The notes: generated by a model not told the origin, from the letters alone. A stretch of DNA of 17,472 nt from Sphingomonadales bacterium (GCA_027489295.1 JAIYAA010000295.1:1-17472); one strand, 5' to 3'; positions 1 through 7,955 are shown, counted from the stretch's first letter. Program-made: numbers and translations.

Positions 1-32
1 ACACGGTAGTCATCGGCGAGCGATTGTTCTGA
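1..32 (+). CDS. 3' end of an upstream exporter gene (gelD-like), partial
   Basis: Reading from base 3, an open frame encodes the tail TVVIGERLF and stops with TGA at 30-32. A C-terminus of this form (hydrophobic strand, then a short polar/Phe end) is what I expect for Wza-type outer-membrane polysaccharide export proteins. In the known sphingan clusters the gene directly before gelC is gelD, which encodes such a protein. Only nine residues are visible, so the identification rests mainly on gene order. Another frame (stop at 35-37) is also open across this short stretch, so the frame choice is an inference. Confidence 0.45.
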   Translation, partial: TVVIGERLF

Positions 33-66
33 TCTAGGCACTGTTGACAGCGGACGAGGCCCACCC

Positions 67-1410
67 GTGAATATAACTCAGTTCTTCCGCATTCTCTGGG
101 TGCGCCGATGGATCATCCTCCCGGCGTTCCTCGTCGCTGTCACCACGGCCACGATCGTCGTGCAGTTCCTGCCGGAACGCTTCAAGGCGACGACGCGGCT
201 GGTGCTCGACACGTTCAAGCCCGATCCGGTCACCGGACAGGTCATGAACTCAAACTTCATGCGCGCCTATGTCCAGACGCAAACCGAGCTGATCGAGGAC
301 TATGCGACCACCGGCCGCGTCGTCGACGATCTCGGCTGGGCGAACGATCCGGCCAATATCGCGGCTTTCAACGCCTCGCCGGCGGCGGCAACCGGTGACA
401 TTCGTCGCTGGCTCGCCAAGCAGATCTCCGACAGCACCAAGGCGGACGTGATCGAGGGGAGCAACATCCTCGAGATCTCCTATTCGGACAGCTCGCCCGA
501 GCGTGCCGAGCGCATCGCCAACCTGATCCGCACCTCGTTCCTCGCCCAGTCGCTCGCGGCCAAGCGCCAGGCTGCCGCCAAGTCGGCCGACTGGTACACG
601 CAGCAGGCGGAAGCGGCACGCCAGGCGCTGCTGGCGGCGGTGCAGGCGCGGACCGATTTCGTGAAGAAGTCCGGCATCGTGCTGACCGAGACCGGCTCGG
701 ATCTCGACACCCAGAAGCTCGCCCAGCTGCAGGGCGCCAGCGCCATTCCGTCGGCACCGATCGTCGCCGCCGCCAGCGGCATGGGCCCGGCGCAGATCCA
801 GCTTGCCCAGATTGACCAGCAGATCCAGCAGGCCGCCACCAATCTCGGCCCGAACCATCCGGCGTTCCAGGCACTGCAGCGCCAGCGCGAAGTGCTCGCC
901 AAGGCGGCCGCAGCGGAGCGCAGCCAGGCGAGCGCCACCGGCCCCGGCCGCGGCGCGCTTGAAAGCGAGGCCAACGCCCAGCGCGCCCGCGTGCTCGGCA
1001 ACCGCCAGGACGTCGACAAGGTGATGCAGCTGCAGCGCGACGTCTCGCTGAAGCAGGACCAGTATATGAAGGCGGCCCAGCGCGTCGCCGACCTGCGCCT
1101 CGAGGCGAGCAGCAACGACACCGGCATGTCGACGCTGAGCGAAGCGACCGCGCCTGAAACGCCCTATTACCCCAAGGTGCCGATGATCATCGGTGGCGCC
1201 GCGGGCTTCGGCCTGGGTCTCGGCCTGCTGATCGCGCTGCTCGTCGAGCTGCTCGGCCGCCGCGTTCGCAGCGCCGAGGACCTCGAAGTTGCCGTCGACG
1301 CGCCGGTGCTGGGCGTGATCCAGAGCCGGGCCTCGCTGACATCGCGCCTGCGCCGCGCCCATGAAACCCTCGGCGAAGGCGCCGAAACGCACGGAGCTTC
1401 AGTAAACTGA
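67..1410 (+). CDS. gelC: GelC: Wzz/PCP-2a-like polysaccharide chain-length and export protein
   Basis: This inner-membrane co-polymerase protein controls sphingan chain length and links polymerisation to export. The 447-residue product has a Wzz-like N-terminus with a first membrane helix at about 16-35. A long, Ala/Gln-rich, coiled-coil-prone periplasmic region follows. A Pro-rich stretch (PETPYYPKVP, about 363-372) leads into a second, Gly-rich helix at about 372-396. A cytoplasmic tail of about 50 residues contains APVLGVI. This is the layout of the membrane half of Wzc-type proteins; the kinase half is the separate next gene, gelE. The start is GTG at 67, with GAGG at 56-59 seven bases upstream, and no earlier in-frame start fits. 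The stop overlaps the gelE start by one base (TGATG), which suggests translational coupling. Equivalent names are spsC and dpsC. Confidence 0.9.
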   Translation: MNITQFFRILWVRRWIILPAFLVAVTTATIVVQFLPERFKATTRLVLDTFKPDPVTGQVMNSNFMRAYVQTQTELIEDYATTGRVVDDLGWANDPANIAAFNASPAAATGDIRRWLAKQISDSTKADVIEGSNILEISYSDSSPERAERIANLIRTSFLAQSLAAKRQAAAKSADWYTQQAEAARQALLAAVQARTDFVKKSGIVLTETGSDLDTQKLAQLQGASAIPSAPIVAAASGMGPAQIQLAQIDQQIQQAATNLGPNHPAFQALQRQREVLAKAAAAERSQASATGPGRGALESEANAQRARVLGNRQDVDKVMQLQRDVSLKQDQYMKAAQRVADLRLEASSNDTGMSTLSEATAPETPYYPKVPMIIGGAAGFGLGLGLLIALLVELLGRRVRSAEDLEVAVDAPVLGVIQSRASLTSRLRRAHETLGEGAETHGASVN

Positions 1411-2117
1411 TGGACGCGATGACCAGCGAACCGCTGCCCGAAGGCGAGCGCCCGAGCGCCGTTCCGACGACGCCCGACACCGTCGGCGTCCTGGAATATC
1501 AGCTCGTCCTCTCCGACCCGAACGGCATCGAAGCCGAAGCCATTCGCGCGCTGCGCACCCGCATCATGGCGCAGCACCTGCGTGAGGGCCGTCGCGCCCT
1601 CGCCATCTGCGCCGCCTCGGCGGGTGCCGGGTGCAGCTTCACCGCCGTCAACCTCGCCACGGCGCTGGCGCAGATTGGCATCAAGACCGCACTGGTCGAT
1701 GCCAATCTGCGCGATCCCAGCATCGGCGCGGCGTTCGGCATCGGCGGCGAAAAGCCGGGTCTGGCCGACTATCTCGCTTCGGGCGACGTCGAGCTTGCCT
1801 CGATCATCCACCCCACCCGGCTCGATCAGCTTTCGGTCATCCCGGCCGGCCATGTCGAGCACAGCCCGCAGGAACTCCTGTCGTCGGAACAGTTCCACGA
1901 TCTGGTGACGCAGCTGCTGCGCGAGTTCGACATCACCATCTTCGACACGACTGCGTCGAACACCTGCGCCGACGCCCAGCGCGTCGCCCATGTCGCCGGC
2001 TATGCGATCGTCGTCGCGCGCAAGGATGCGAGCTACATCCGCGACGTGAACACGCTCACCCGCACGCTGCGTTCGGACCGCACCAACGTCATCGGCTGCG
2101 TGCTGAACGGCTATTGA
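1410..2117 (+). CDS. gelE: GelE: detached BY-kinase-like ATPase partner of GelC, with an altered Walker A
   Basis: The 235-residue soluble protein has the fold pattern of the cytoplasmic half of Wzc/CapB tyrosine autokinases, and should pair with GelC at the inner membrane to regulate polymerisation and export. EAEAIRALRTRI (41-52) is the usual activator-type helix before the nucleotide site. The P-loop region is ASAGAGCSF (69-77), with Cys75 where the Walker A lysine is expected. Walker A' is recognisable as ALVDANLRDPS (94-104, Asp97), and Walker B as ITIFDTT (175-181, Asp179). The C-terminus has a single terminal Tyr rather than the tyrosine cluster of classical BY-kinases. Both features suggest altered or absent kinase activity; this is inference. 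The ATG at 1410 overlaps the gelC stop, and an in-frame ATG at 1419 is an alternative. Confidence 0.85.
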   Translation: MDAMTSEPLPEGERPSAVPTTPDTVGVLEYQLVLSDPNGIEAEAIRALRTRIMAQHLREGRRALAICAASAGAGCSFTAVNLATALAQIGIKTALVDANLRDPSIGAAFGIGGEKPGLADYLASGDVELASIIHPTRLDQLSVIPAGHVEHSPQELLSSEQFHDLVTQLLREFDITIFDTTASNTCADAQRVAHVAGYAIVVARKDASYIRDVNTLTRTLRSDRTNVIGCVLNGY

Positions 2118-2127
2118 ATTGGATCCT

Positions 2128-3009
2128 ATGACCGCGACCGCGTTCGAGCGGCAGCAGGGGCGGCGACAGGGGGGCTATTGGCTCGCCGTCGCCGGTCTGG
2201 CGGCGCTTGCCATTCCCACCTTCTTCACGCTGGGTCGCGAGACCTGGAGCGCGGAGGGCGGCGTCCAGGGGCCGATCGTCCTCGCCACCGGCGTGTGGAT
2301 GCTCGCCCGGCAGCGCGACAGCCTGCAGGCCTTGCGGCGCGAGGGTAATTTTCTGCTCGGCACGCTGTTCCTGCTGCTGGCGCTGGGCATCTACACCGTC
2401 GGCCGCGTGTTCGACTTCATCAGCATCGAGACGTTCGGCCTGGTCGGGGTGTTCGTCGCCTCCGCCTATCTGTATTTCGGTGCGCGGGCGCTGCGGTCGG
2501 CCTGGTTCCCGACGCTTTGGCTGTTCTTCCTCGTGCCGCCGCCGGGCTGGCTCGTCGATCGCGTCACCGCACCGCTCAAGGAATTCGTCTCCTACGCAGC
2601 GACCGGTTTCCTGTCCTGGCTGGACTATCCGATCCTGCGCCAGGGCGTGACGCTGTTCGTCGGCCCCTATCAGCTGCTGGTCGAGGATGCGTGTTCGGGC
2701 CTGCGCTCGCTGTCGAGCCTGGTCGTCGTCACGCTGCTGTACATCTACATCAAGAACAAGCCGTCGTGGCGCTACGCGCTGTTCATCGCGGCGCTGGTGA
2801 TCCCGGTCGCGGTGCTCACCAACGTGCTGCGCATCGTCATCCTCGTGCTCATCACCTACCATCTCGGCGACGAAGCCGCGCAGAGCTTCCTCCACGTTTC
2901 CACCGGCATGGTGATGTTCGTGGTCGCGCTGCTCTGCATCTTCGCGATCGACTGGGTGGTCGAGCATCTCTTTGCCCTGCGCCGGAGGCCCAATGTTCAA
3001 CCGGCGTGA
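2128..3009 (+). CDS. gelM: GelM: exosortase-family integral membrane protein (XrtV-like)
   Basis: This multispanning membrane protein (293 aa from the ATG at 2128) carries the exosortase/archaeosortase signature. The putative catalytic Cys189 lies in VEDACSGLRSL, Arg235 in TNVLRIVIL and His256 in SFLHVSTG. This is the Cys-Arg-His triad of a cysteine transpeptidase-like enzyme that processes C-terminally anchored (PEP-CTERM-type) proteins. It has about eight hydrophobic segments. It matches the sphingan-cluster gene called gelM (urf in older sps maps); the V subtype assignment is from memory. A TTG at 2119 could extend it by three codons, but ATG is preferred. It begins 11 bases after gelE and overlaps gelN by 17 bases, so it is part of the same operon. 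The protein(s) it would process are not visible here. Confidence 0.85.
   Translation: MTATAFERQQGRRQGGYWLAVAGLAALAIPTFFTLGRETWSAEGGVQGPIVLATGVWMLARQRDSLQALRREGNFLLGTLFLLLALGIYTVGRVFDFISIETFGLVGVFVASAYLYFGARALRSAWFPTLWLFFLVPPPGWLVDRVTAPLKEFVSYAATGFLSWLDYPILRQGVTLFVGPYQLLVEDACSGLRSLSSLVVVTLLYIYIKNKPSWRYALFIAALVIPVAVLTNVLRIVILVLITYHLGDEAAQSFLHVSTGMVMFVVALLCIFAIDWVVEHLFALRRRPNVQPA
2984..2988 (+). promoter_or_regulatory. Ribosome binding site that sets the gelN start
   Basis: A consensus GGAGG lies inside the end of gelM, four bases before the ATG at 2993. It favours that start over the in-frame TTG at 2972, which has no such motif at a suitable distance. Confidence 0.7.
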
Positions 3010-3691
3010 CCTGCTGATCGGCGCGGGCTGCTTTGCCGCCGCCGGTGCCTCACTCGGCCTGAAGCCGCATCGCCGCATGGACCTGCTGGGTGCGACCAAG
3101 CTCGACGCGCTGATGCCCAAGGCATTCGGTGCGTGGAAGGCGGAGGATACTGGCGCACTGATCGCGCCTGCGCGCGAAGGCAGCCTCGAGGACAAACTGT
3201 ACAACCAGGTCGTCGCCCGCGCCTTCTCGCGCGCCGATGGTACCCAGGTGATGCTGCTGATCGCCTATGGCAACGCGCAGACCGATCTGCTGCAGCTGCA
3301 CCGTCCCGAGGTCTGCTATCCGTTCTTCGGCTTCACCGTCGTCGAAAGCCACGAGCAGACCATCCCGGTGACGCCGCAGGTGACCATTCCCGGCCGCGCG
3401 TTGACCGCGACCAACTTCAACCGCACCGAGCAGATCCTCTACTGGACCCGCGTCGGCGAATATCTGCCGCAGAACGGCAACGAGCAGCTTCTCGCCCGGC
3501 TGAAGAGCCAGATGCAGGGCTGGATCGTCGACGGCGTGCTCGTCCGCATCTCGACGGTGACGGCGGAGGCCGAGGACGGCCTCAACGCCAATCTCGATTT
3601 CGCGCGCGAGCTGGTGAAGACGCTCGATCCGCGCGTGCTCCGCCCGCTGCTCGGCACCCAGGTGACCAAGAACCTCGCCCCGCGCGGCTGA
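2993..3691 (+). CDS. gelN: GelN: EpsI-family exosortase-associated protein
   Basis: The 232-residue protein has a short basic N-terminus and one hydrophobic segment (MFNRRDLLIGAGCFAAAGAS), followed by a soluble, probably periplasmic domain. NRRDLLI resembles a twin-arginine signal, although a plain membrane anchor is equally possible. The EpsI hallmark HRPEVCYP is at 103-110. EpsI proteins are encoded beside, or fused to, exosortases in exopolysaccharide loci, and this one overlaps the exosortase gelM. This supports a joint role, but its biochemical activity is not known to me. The start at 2993 is chosen for its GGAGG. It is the last gene of the operon and is followed nine bases later by a strong hairpin. 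Confidence 0.85.
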   Translation: MFNRRDLLIGAGCFAAAGASLGLKPHRRMDLLGATKLDALMPKAFGAWKAEDTGALIAPAREGSLEDKLYNQVVARAFSRADGTQVMLLIAYGNAQTDLLQLHRPEVCYPFFGFTVVESHEQTIPVTPQVTIPGRALTATNFNRTEQILYWTRVGEYLPQNGNEQLLARLKSQMQGWIVDGVLVRISTVTAEAEDGLNANLDFARELVKTLDPRVLRPLLGTQVTKNLAPRG

Positions 3692-3699
3692 ACGAAAAA

Positions 3700-3722
3700 G
3701 GGGCGGCGCTGGCCGCCGCCCC
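3700..3722. terminator. Bidirectional hairpin terminator between gelN and atrB
   Basis: The arms GGGGCGGCG and CGCCGCCCC form a perfect 9-bp stem with a 5-base loop. On the minus strand the stem is followed by a run of five T, a classic intrinsic terminator for atrB. On the plus strand it is followed by a pyrimidine-rich stretch and would end the gelN transcript less strongly. Confidence 0.8.
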
Positions 3723-3752
3723 TTCCCTCTCCTTCTCGTGGCTTGCCGGGCT

Positions 3753-5147
3753 TTACCGCTCGTGCAGCGCATCGCTGCCGGTTTCGAGCACCGGGCCGAC
3801 GAGATAGCTCAACAAGGTCCGCTTGCCGGTGACGATGTCGGCGCTGGCGATCATGCCAGGCCGCAGCGGCACCTGCGCGCCATTGGCGACGACATAGCCC
3901 CGATCGAGCGCGATCCGCGCCTTGTAGACCGGCGGCTGCCCCTCCTTCACCTGCACCGCCTCGGGCGCGATGCCCACCACGGTGCCGGGGATCATCCCGT
4001 AGCGCGTATAGGGGAACGCCTGCAGCTTCACCTTCACCGGCATGCCGGTGCGGACGAAGCCGATGTCGCTGTTGTCGACCATCACCTCGGCCTCGAGCCG
4101 GGCATGGTCGGGCACCAGCGACAGCAGCGGCTTGGCACCTTCCACCACGCCGCCTTCGGTGTGCACCTGCAGCTGCGAGACGGTGCCGCTCACCGGCGCG
4201 CGCAGCTCCCGGAACGAGCTGCGCAAATTGGCCTTAGCGACTTCCTCGGTGCGGGCGCGGACCTCGTCCTGCGCCTTCACCAGCTCCTGCAGCACCTGCG
4301 CACGGGCTTCCTCGCGCGTCTTTATCGACATGCTGGTCGCGCTCAGCGACTGCTGGCCGAGCTTGGCGACGGTGGCGCGCGCGGCGGTCAGGTCCTGCCG
4401 TTCGGAGATCAGCTGGCGCCGCATCTCGACCACCCGCAGCTTCGAGACATAGCCCTTTGCGGCCATCGCCTCGTTCGCCGCGATCTGCTGTTCGAGCAGC
4501 GGCAGCGACTGTTCGAGCTTGCGTACCTGCGCCTGTGCCTCTGCCGAGGCCGAAGCGGCGGCGCCCCGGTCCGAGCGGCCGGTGGCGACCATCGCCTCGA
4601 TCTGGCCGAGCCGGGCGCGGGCGAGTCCGCGATGCGTCTCCACCTCGGCCGCGCTGGCGGCGGCGGGTGCGACGAAGCGGAAGCCCTTGCCGTCCAGCGC
4701 GTCGATGATCGCCTGGTTGCGCGCGGCATCGAGCTGCGCGCTGAGCAGCGCCACCCGCGCCTGCGCCGCCTCCGCGGCCGACATCGTCGGGTCGAGCGTG
4801 ATCAACACCTGGCCCTTGGCGACCTTCTGCCCCTCGCCCACCAGGATCCGGCGGACGATGCCAACCTCGGGCGACTGGATGATCTTGGTCTCGCCGATCG
4901 GGGCGATTCGCCCCTGGGTCGGCGCCACCACCTCGACCCGGCCGATCGCCAGCCAGGCGGTGGTGATCACCAGCCCCGCCAGCATCACCCGGCCGGTCAG
5001 CCGCGAGGTGGGCGATACCGGCCGCTCGATGATCTCGAGCGCGGCGGGCAGGAATTCAGTGTCGTAGGCGTCGGCGCGGGCGGGCAGCACGGTGCCGCGG
5101 ATCCGCGCGAGCGGGCCGCCGCGGCCCATCGGTACTACGGCGTTCAT
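3753..5147 (-). CDS. atrB: AtrB: HlyD-family membrane fusion protein of a type I secretion system
   Basis: The 464-residue periplasmic adaptor should bridge the inner-membrane ABC exporter AtrD and an outer-membrane TolC-like channel. It has a cytoplasmic N-terminus of about 50 residues and a single membrane helix at about 52-69. The first lipoyl half-motif is EGQKVAKGQVLITLDPT (105-121), followed by a long Ala/Glu/Arg-rich coiled-coil hairpin. The second lipoyl half (LRAPVSGTVSQLQV) and a beta-barrel region follow. This is the HlyD/PrtE/LapC architecture at about the usual length. Its ATG overlaps the atrD stop by 4 bp (ATGA), so the two are one transcript and probably translationally coupled. 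In sphingan clusters this pair sits in opposite orientation between gelN and gelB, exactly as here. No TolC homologue is in the window. Confidence 0.9.
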   Translation of the reverse strand: MNAVVPMGRGGPLARIRGTVLPARADAYDTEFLPAALEIIERPVSPTSRLTGRVMLAGLVITTAWLAIGRVEVVAPTQGRIAPIGETKIIQSPEVGIVRRILVGEGQKVAKGQVLITLDPTMSAAEAAQARVALLSAQLDAARNQAIIDALDGKGFRFVAPAAASAAEVETHRGLARARLGQIEAMVATGRSDRGAAASASAEAQAQVRKLEQSLPLLEQQIAANEAMAAKGYVSKLRVVEMRRQLISERQDLTAARATVAKLGQQSLSATSMSIKTREEARAQVLQELVKAQDEVRARTEEVAKANLRSSFRELRAPVSGTVSQLQVHTEGGVVEGAKPLLSLVPDHARLEAEVMVDNSDIGFVRTGMPVKVKLQAFPYTRYGMIPGTVVGIAPEAVQVKEGQPPVYKARIALDRGYVVANGAQVPLRPGMIASADIVTGKRTLLSYLVGPVLETGSDALHER

Positions 5148-7330
5148 GCGGCAATCTCCCCATAGCCGCTCTGGCGGCGGTGCAGGTCGGCATAGCGGCC
5201 GCCCAGGCGCAGCAGTTCGTCATGGCGGCCGCTCTCGACGATGCGGCCCTGTTCGAGCGTGATGATCCGGTCGCAGGCGCGCACGGCGGACAGGCGATGC
5301 GCGATGATCACCAGCGTCCGGCCCGCCGAGATGGCGCGCAGGTTGTTCTGGATCAGCTCTTCGCTCTCGGCATCGAGCGCCGAGGTCGCCTCGTCGAACA
5401 CGAGGATGCGCGGATTGCCGACCAGCGCGCGCGCGATCGCAAGCCGCTGGCGCTGGCCGCCGGAGAGATTGACGCCGCGTTCGACGATCTCGGTGTCATA
5501 GCCGCGCGGCTGGCGCAGGATGAAATCATGCGCGCCGGCCAGCGTCGCCGCCGCGACGACATGCTCGAACGGCATGGCGGGGTTGGCCAGCGCGATGTTC
5601 TCGCGGATCGAGCGGCTGAACAGCAGGTTCTCCTGCAGCACCACGCCGATCTGCCGCCGCAGCCAGGCGGGATCGAGCTGGGCAACGTCCACCTCGTCGA
5701 CCAGCACGCGGCCGTGGTTCGGCAGGTTGAGCCGCTGGAGCAGCTTGGCGAGCGTCGACTTGCCCGAGCCCGACGAGCCGACGATGCCGAGCGAGCTGCC
5801 CGCCGGGATGTCGAGCGTGATGTCGCTCAGCACCGGTGGCTGGTCCTCGGCATAGCGGAAACCGACATTCTCGAAGCGGATCGCGCCGCGCAGCACCGGC
5901 AGCGTCGCCGCGGAGGCGGGGCGCGGCTCGACGGGGTGGTTGAGCACGTCGCCCAAGCGCTCGATCGCGATGCGGACCTGCTGGAAGTCCTGCCACAGCT
6001 GCGCCATGCGGATCACCGGGGTGGCGACGCGCTGGGCGAACATGTTGAACGCCACCAGCGCGCCCACGCTCATCGCGCCGCCGATCACCGCCTGCGCGCC
6101 GAAGAACAGGATCGCGGCGAAGCTCAGCTTCGAGATCAGCTCGATCGCCTGGCTGCCGGCGCTGGCGGTGTTGATCAGCCGCTGCGACGAGGCGGTATAG
6201 GCGGCGAGCTGGCGCTCCCAGCGATTCTGCCAGTGCGGCTCGACCGCGGTGGCCTTGATCGTGTGGATGCCGGAGACGCTCTCGACGAGCAGGGCGTTGC
6301 TGGCCGAGCTCTTCTCGAACTTGTCCTCGACGCGCCGGCGCAACGGCCCGGCGACCGCGAACGAGACGCACGCATAGGCGACCAGCGATACCAGCACGAT
6401 GCCGAACAGCATCGGCGAGTAGAACAGCATCGCGCCGAGGAAGACGACCGTGAACAGCGGATCGACCATCACCGTCAGCGAGGCGTTGGTGAGGAACTCG
6501 CGGATCGTCTCGAGCTGGCGGACGCGGGTGACGGTGTCGCCCACCCGGCGCTTTTCGAAATAGCCGAGCGGCAGCGCCAGAAGGTGGTGGAACAGGCGCG
6601 CGCCGAGCTCTACGTCGATCTTCTGGGTGGTTTCGGTGAACAGCCGCGTGCGGATCCAGCCGAGCGCCACTTCCCACACCGAGACGGCGAGGAAGGCGAC
6701 GGCAAGCACGCGCAGCGTGCTCATGCTGCTATGGACCAGCACCTTGTCGATCACGCTCTGGAACAGCAGCGGCGCGGCAAGGCCCAGCAGGTTGAGCGCG
6801 AGGGTGATGCCCAACACTTCGAGGAACAGCTTGCGATAGCGCTGGAACTGCGCGGTGAACCAGCTCAGGCCGAAGCGCAGTGGCTGTGCCGACATCGCCC
6901 GCGTGGTGAGCAGCACCAGCGTACCCGACCAGAGCGCGTCGAGCCCCTCGCGATCGACCTGCTCCGGCGCATGGCCGGGGCGCTGGATGATCACGCCATG
7001 TTCGGTGAGGCCGCCGATCACGAACCAGCCTTCGGGACCGTCGGCGATGGCGGGCAGCGGCTGGCGGGCGAGCCCGCCGCGCGGCACGTCCACTGCCTTG
7101 GCGCGCACGCCCTGCTGGCGCTTGGCGAGCAGGATCAGGTCGTCGACGCTCGCCGGATCGGCATGGCCGAGCAGATGGCGGAGCTGTTCGGGGGTGACGG
7201 CGATGTTGTGCACGCCGAGCAGCAGCGACAGCGCCACAAGCCCGGATTCGCGCAGCTCGCCGTCGCGCTCGGCCGCCGCCTGGGCGGCAAATGCGCCCTG
7301 TAGCTGGGCCTGCATTTCGTCGCGTGTCAT
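5144..7330 (-). CDS. atrD: AtrD: HlyB-like type I secretion ABC transporter
   Basis: The 728-residue exporter has three parts. Residues 1 to about 145 form a C39-peptidase-like domain in which the catalytic Cys position reads ESGLVAL, so it is a non-cleaving domain as in HlyB/LapB. A six-helix ABC membrane domain spans about 155-450. The nucleotide-binding domain has Walker A GSSGSGKST (518-526, Lys524), signature LSGGQ (622-626), Walker B ILVFDE (642-647) and His678 in the H-loop. Resemblance to HlyB runs along the full length (for example VDVELGA-type and YFEKRRVGDTV segments). The family exports large proteins with uncleaved C-terminal signals, often RTX proteins. The start is the ATG at 7330, with GGAGG 12 bases upstream; an ATG five codons further in is an alternative. 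The first gene of the atrD-atrB unit is read from the shared region with gelB. Confidence 0.92.
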   Translation of the reverse strand: MTRDEMQAQLQGAFAAQAAAERDGELRESGLVALSLLLGVHNIAVTPEQLRHLLGHADPASVDDLILLAKRQQGVRAKAVDVPRGGLARQPLPAIADGPEGWFVIGGLTEHGVIIQRPGHAPEQVDREGLDALWSGTLVLLTTRAMSAQPLRFGLSWFTAQFQRYRKLFLEVLGITLALNLLGLAAPLLFQSVIDKVLVHSSMSTLRVLAVAFLAVSVWEVALGWIRTRLFTETTQKIDVELGARLFHHLLALPLGYFEKRRVGDTVTRVRQLETIREFLTNASLTVMVDPLFTVVFLGAMLFYSPMLFGIVLVSLVAYACVSFAVAGPLRRRVEDKFEKSSASNALLVESVSGIHTIKATAVEPHWQNRWERQLAAYTASSQRLINTASAGSQAIELISKLSFAAILFFGAQAVIGGAMSVGALVAFNMFAQRVATPVIRMAQLWQDFQQVRIAIERLGDVLNHPVEPRPASAATLPVLRGAIRFENVGFRYAEDQPPVLSDITLDIPAGSSLGIVGSSGSGKSTLAKLLQRLNLPNHGRVLVDEVDVAQLDPAWLRRQIGVVLQENLLFSRSIRENIALANPAMPFEHVVAAATLAGAHDFILRQPRGYDTEIVERGVNLSGGQRQRLAIARALVGNPRILVFDEATSALDAESEELIQNNLRAISAGRTLVIIAHRLSAVRACDRIITLEQGRIVESGRHDELLRLGGRYADLHRRQSGYGEIAA

Positions 7331-7955
7331 TCCGGAACTCTGCCTCCATGGCGCTACTGGTCGGCGCCATGATGAACAAGGTCGGTAAAGACTCGCTTAA
7401 GCCAATTTTTTCTGTGGCTTGTACGTATCGGCGACGACGTCAGGGCACGGATCGCAGCGGTGGCCGCCGCCGTTAGCCTCGCCTTAAAGCCTTGGCGCCT
7501 ATCGTGACGGGGACGAAAAAATTTCTCGGGAGAGATCGGGGAACCATGCAATTCGCTATTGGTTGCAATGCAGCAAGAATCAGTTCGTTCCTTCGAGCGG
7601 CGATGCTGCGCCCGCGAAGTAAATGCGCTCGCCGCAGCTGCCACCGCCGCCGGGGCTTGATTGCCGCGTAGCGATCAGCATAACCGACCCATGGTCGCAA
7701 AAATTTGTCATCTCTGGTAACAATCATGCGGTCGCTAAGGAAGATATGTGCATCCCGCGATGCTTTCTTCCCGCCCTCCGGCGCCGCTGGACCTGGTAGA
7801 TTGAACGTGGCCTTGATTGATCGTCGTCTCACAAAAGGAGCTTCTCGTCGCTGCGCGGACTTCCGGGAATCGAATTGTCCCGTTATAGTGCAATGCAACA
7901 GGCCGAATCGGCCGCTGTCAGCGTGCACAATCCGTTGAGGGAGCCCGACGAGGCA
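7331..7955. promoter_or_regulatory. Divergent intergenic region between atrD and gelB
   Basis: No convincing gene lies in this stretch of about 0.6 kb; the minus-strand open frames here have unnatural composition. It is visibly more AT-rich than its neighbours, for example around 7403-7412 and 7516-7524, and must hold the promoters of atrD and gelB. Two candidate sigma-70-like elements face gelB. One is TTGATT (near 7658) with CATAAC 16 bases later; the other is an isolated TATAGT at 7884-7889, about 70 bases before the ATG. Neither is a strong match, so promoter positions are tentative. The near-identical 12-mers TGCAATGCAGCA (7564-7575) and TGCAATGCAACA (7889-7900) are possible regulator sites. 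Confidence 0.55.

Noticed and set aside
250..1392. Long minus-strand open frame (380 codons) opposite gelC
   Set aside because: Low-complexity Arg/Gly/Ala-rich composition typical of antisense frames in GC-rich DNA; gelC on the other strand has clear family features.
3738..5165. Plus-strand open frame of 475 codons opposite atrB
   Set aside because: Antisense shadow of the HlyD-type gene, with biased His/Arg/Leu composition and no domain.
5180..7303. Plus-strand open frame of about 707 codons opposite atrD
   Set aside because: It mirrors the full length of a clearly recognisable HlyB-type gene, and its His/Arg/Asp/Gln-rich composition matches no protein family I know.
7473..7928. Minus-strand open frame (151 codons) in the atrD-gelB gap
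   Set aside because: Overlaps the gelB upstream region, has no recognisable domain, ribosome site or natural composition; treated as chance.
7875..7955. Upstream TTG start for gelB adding 27 residues
   Set aside because: The recalled GelB/SpsB N-terminus begins MNAFEAQRAF at the ATG at 7956, and the TTG overlaps a possible -10 element.
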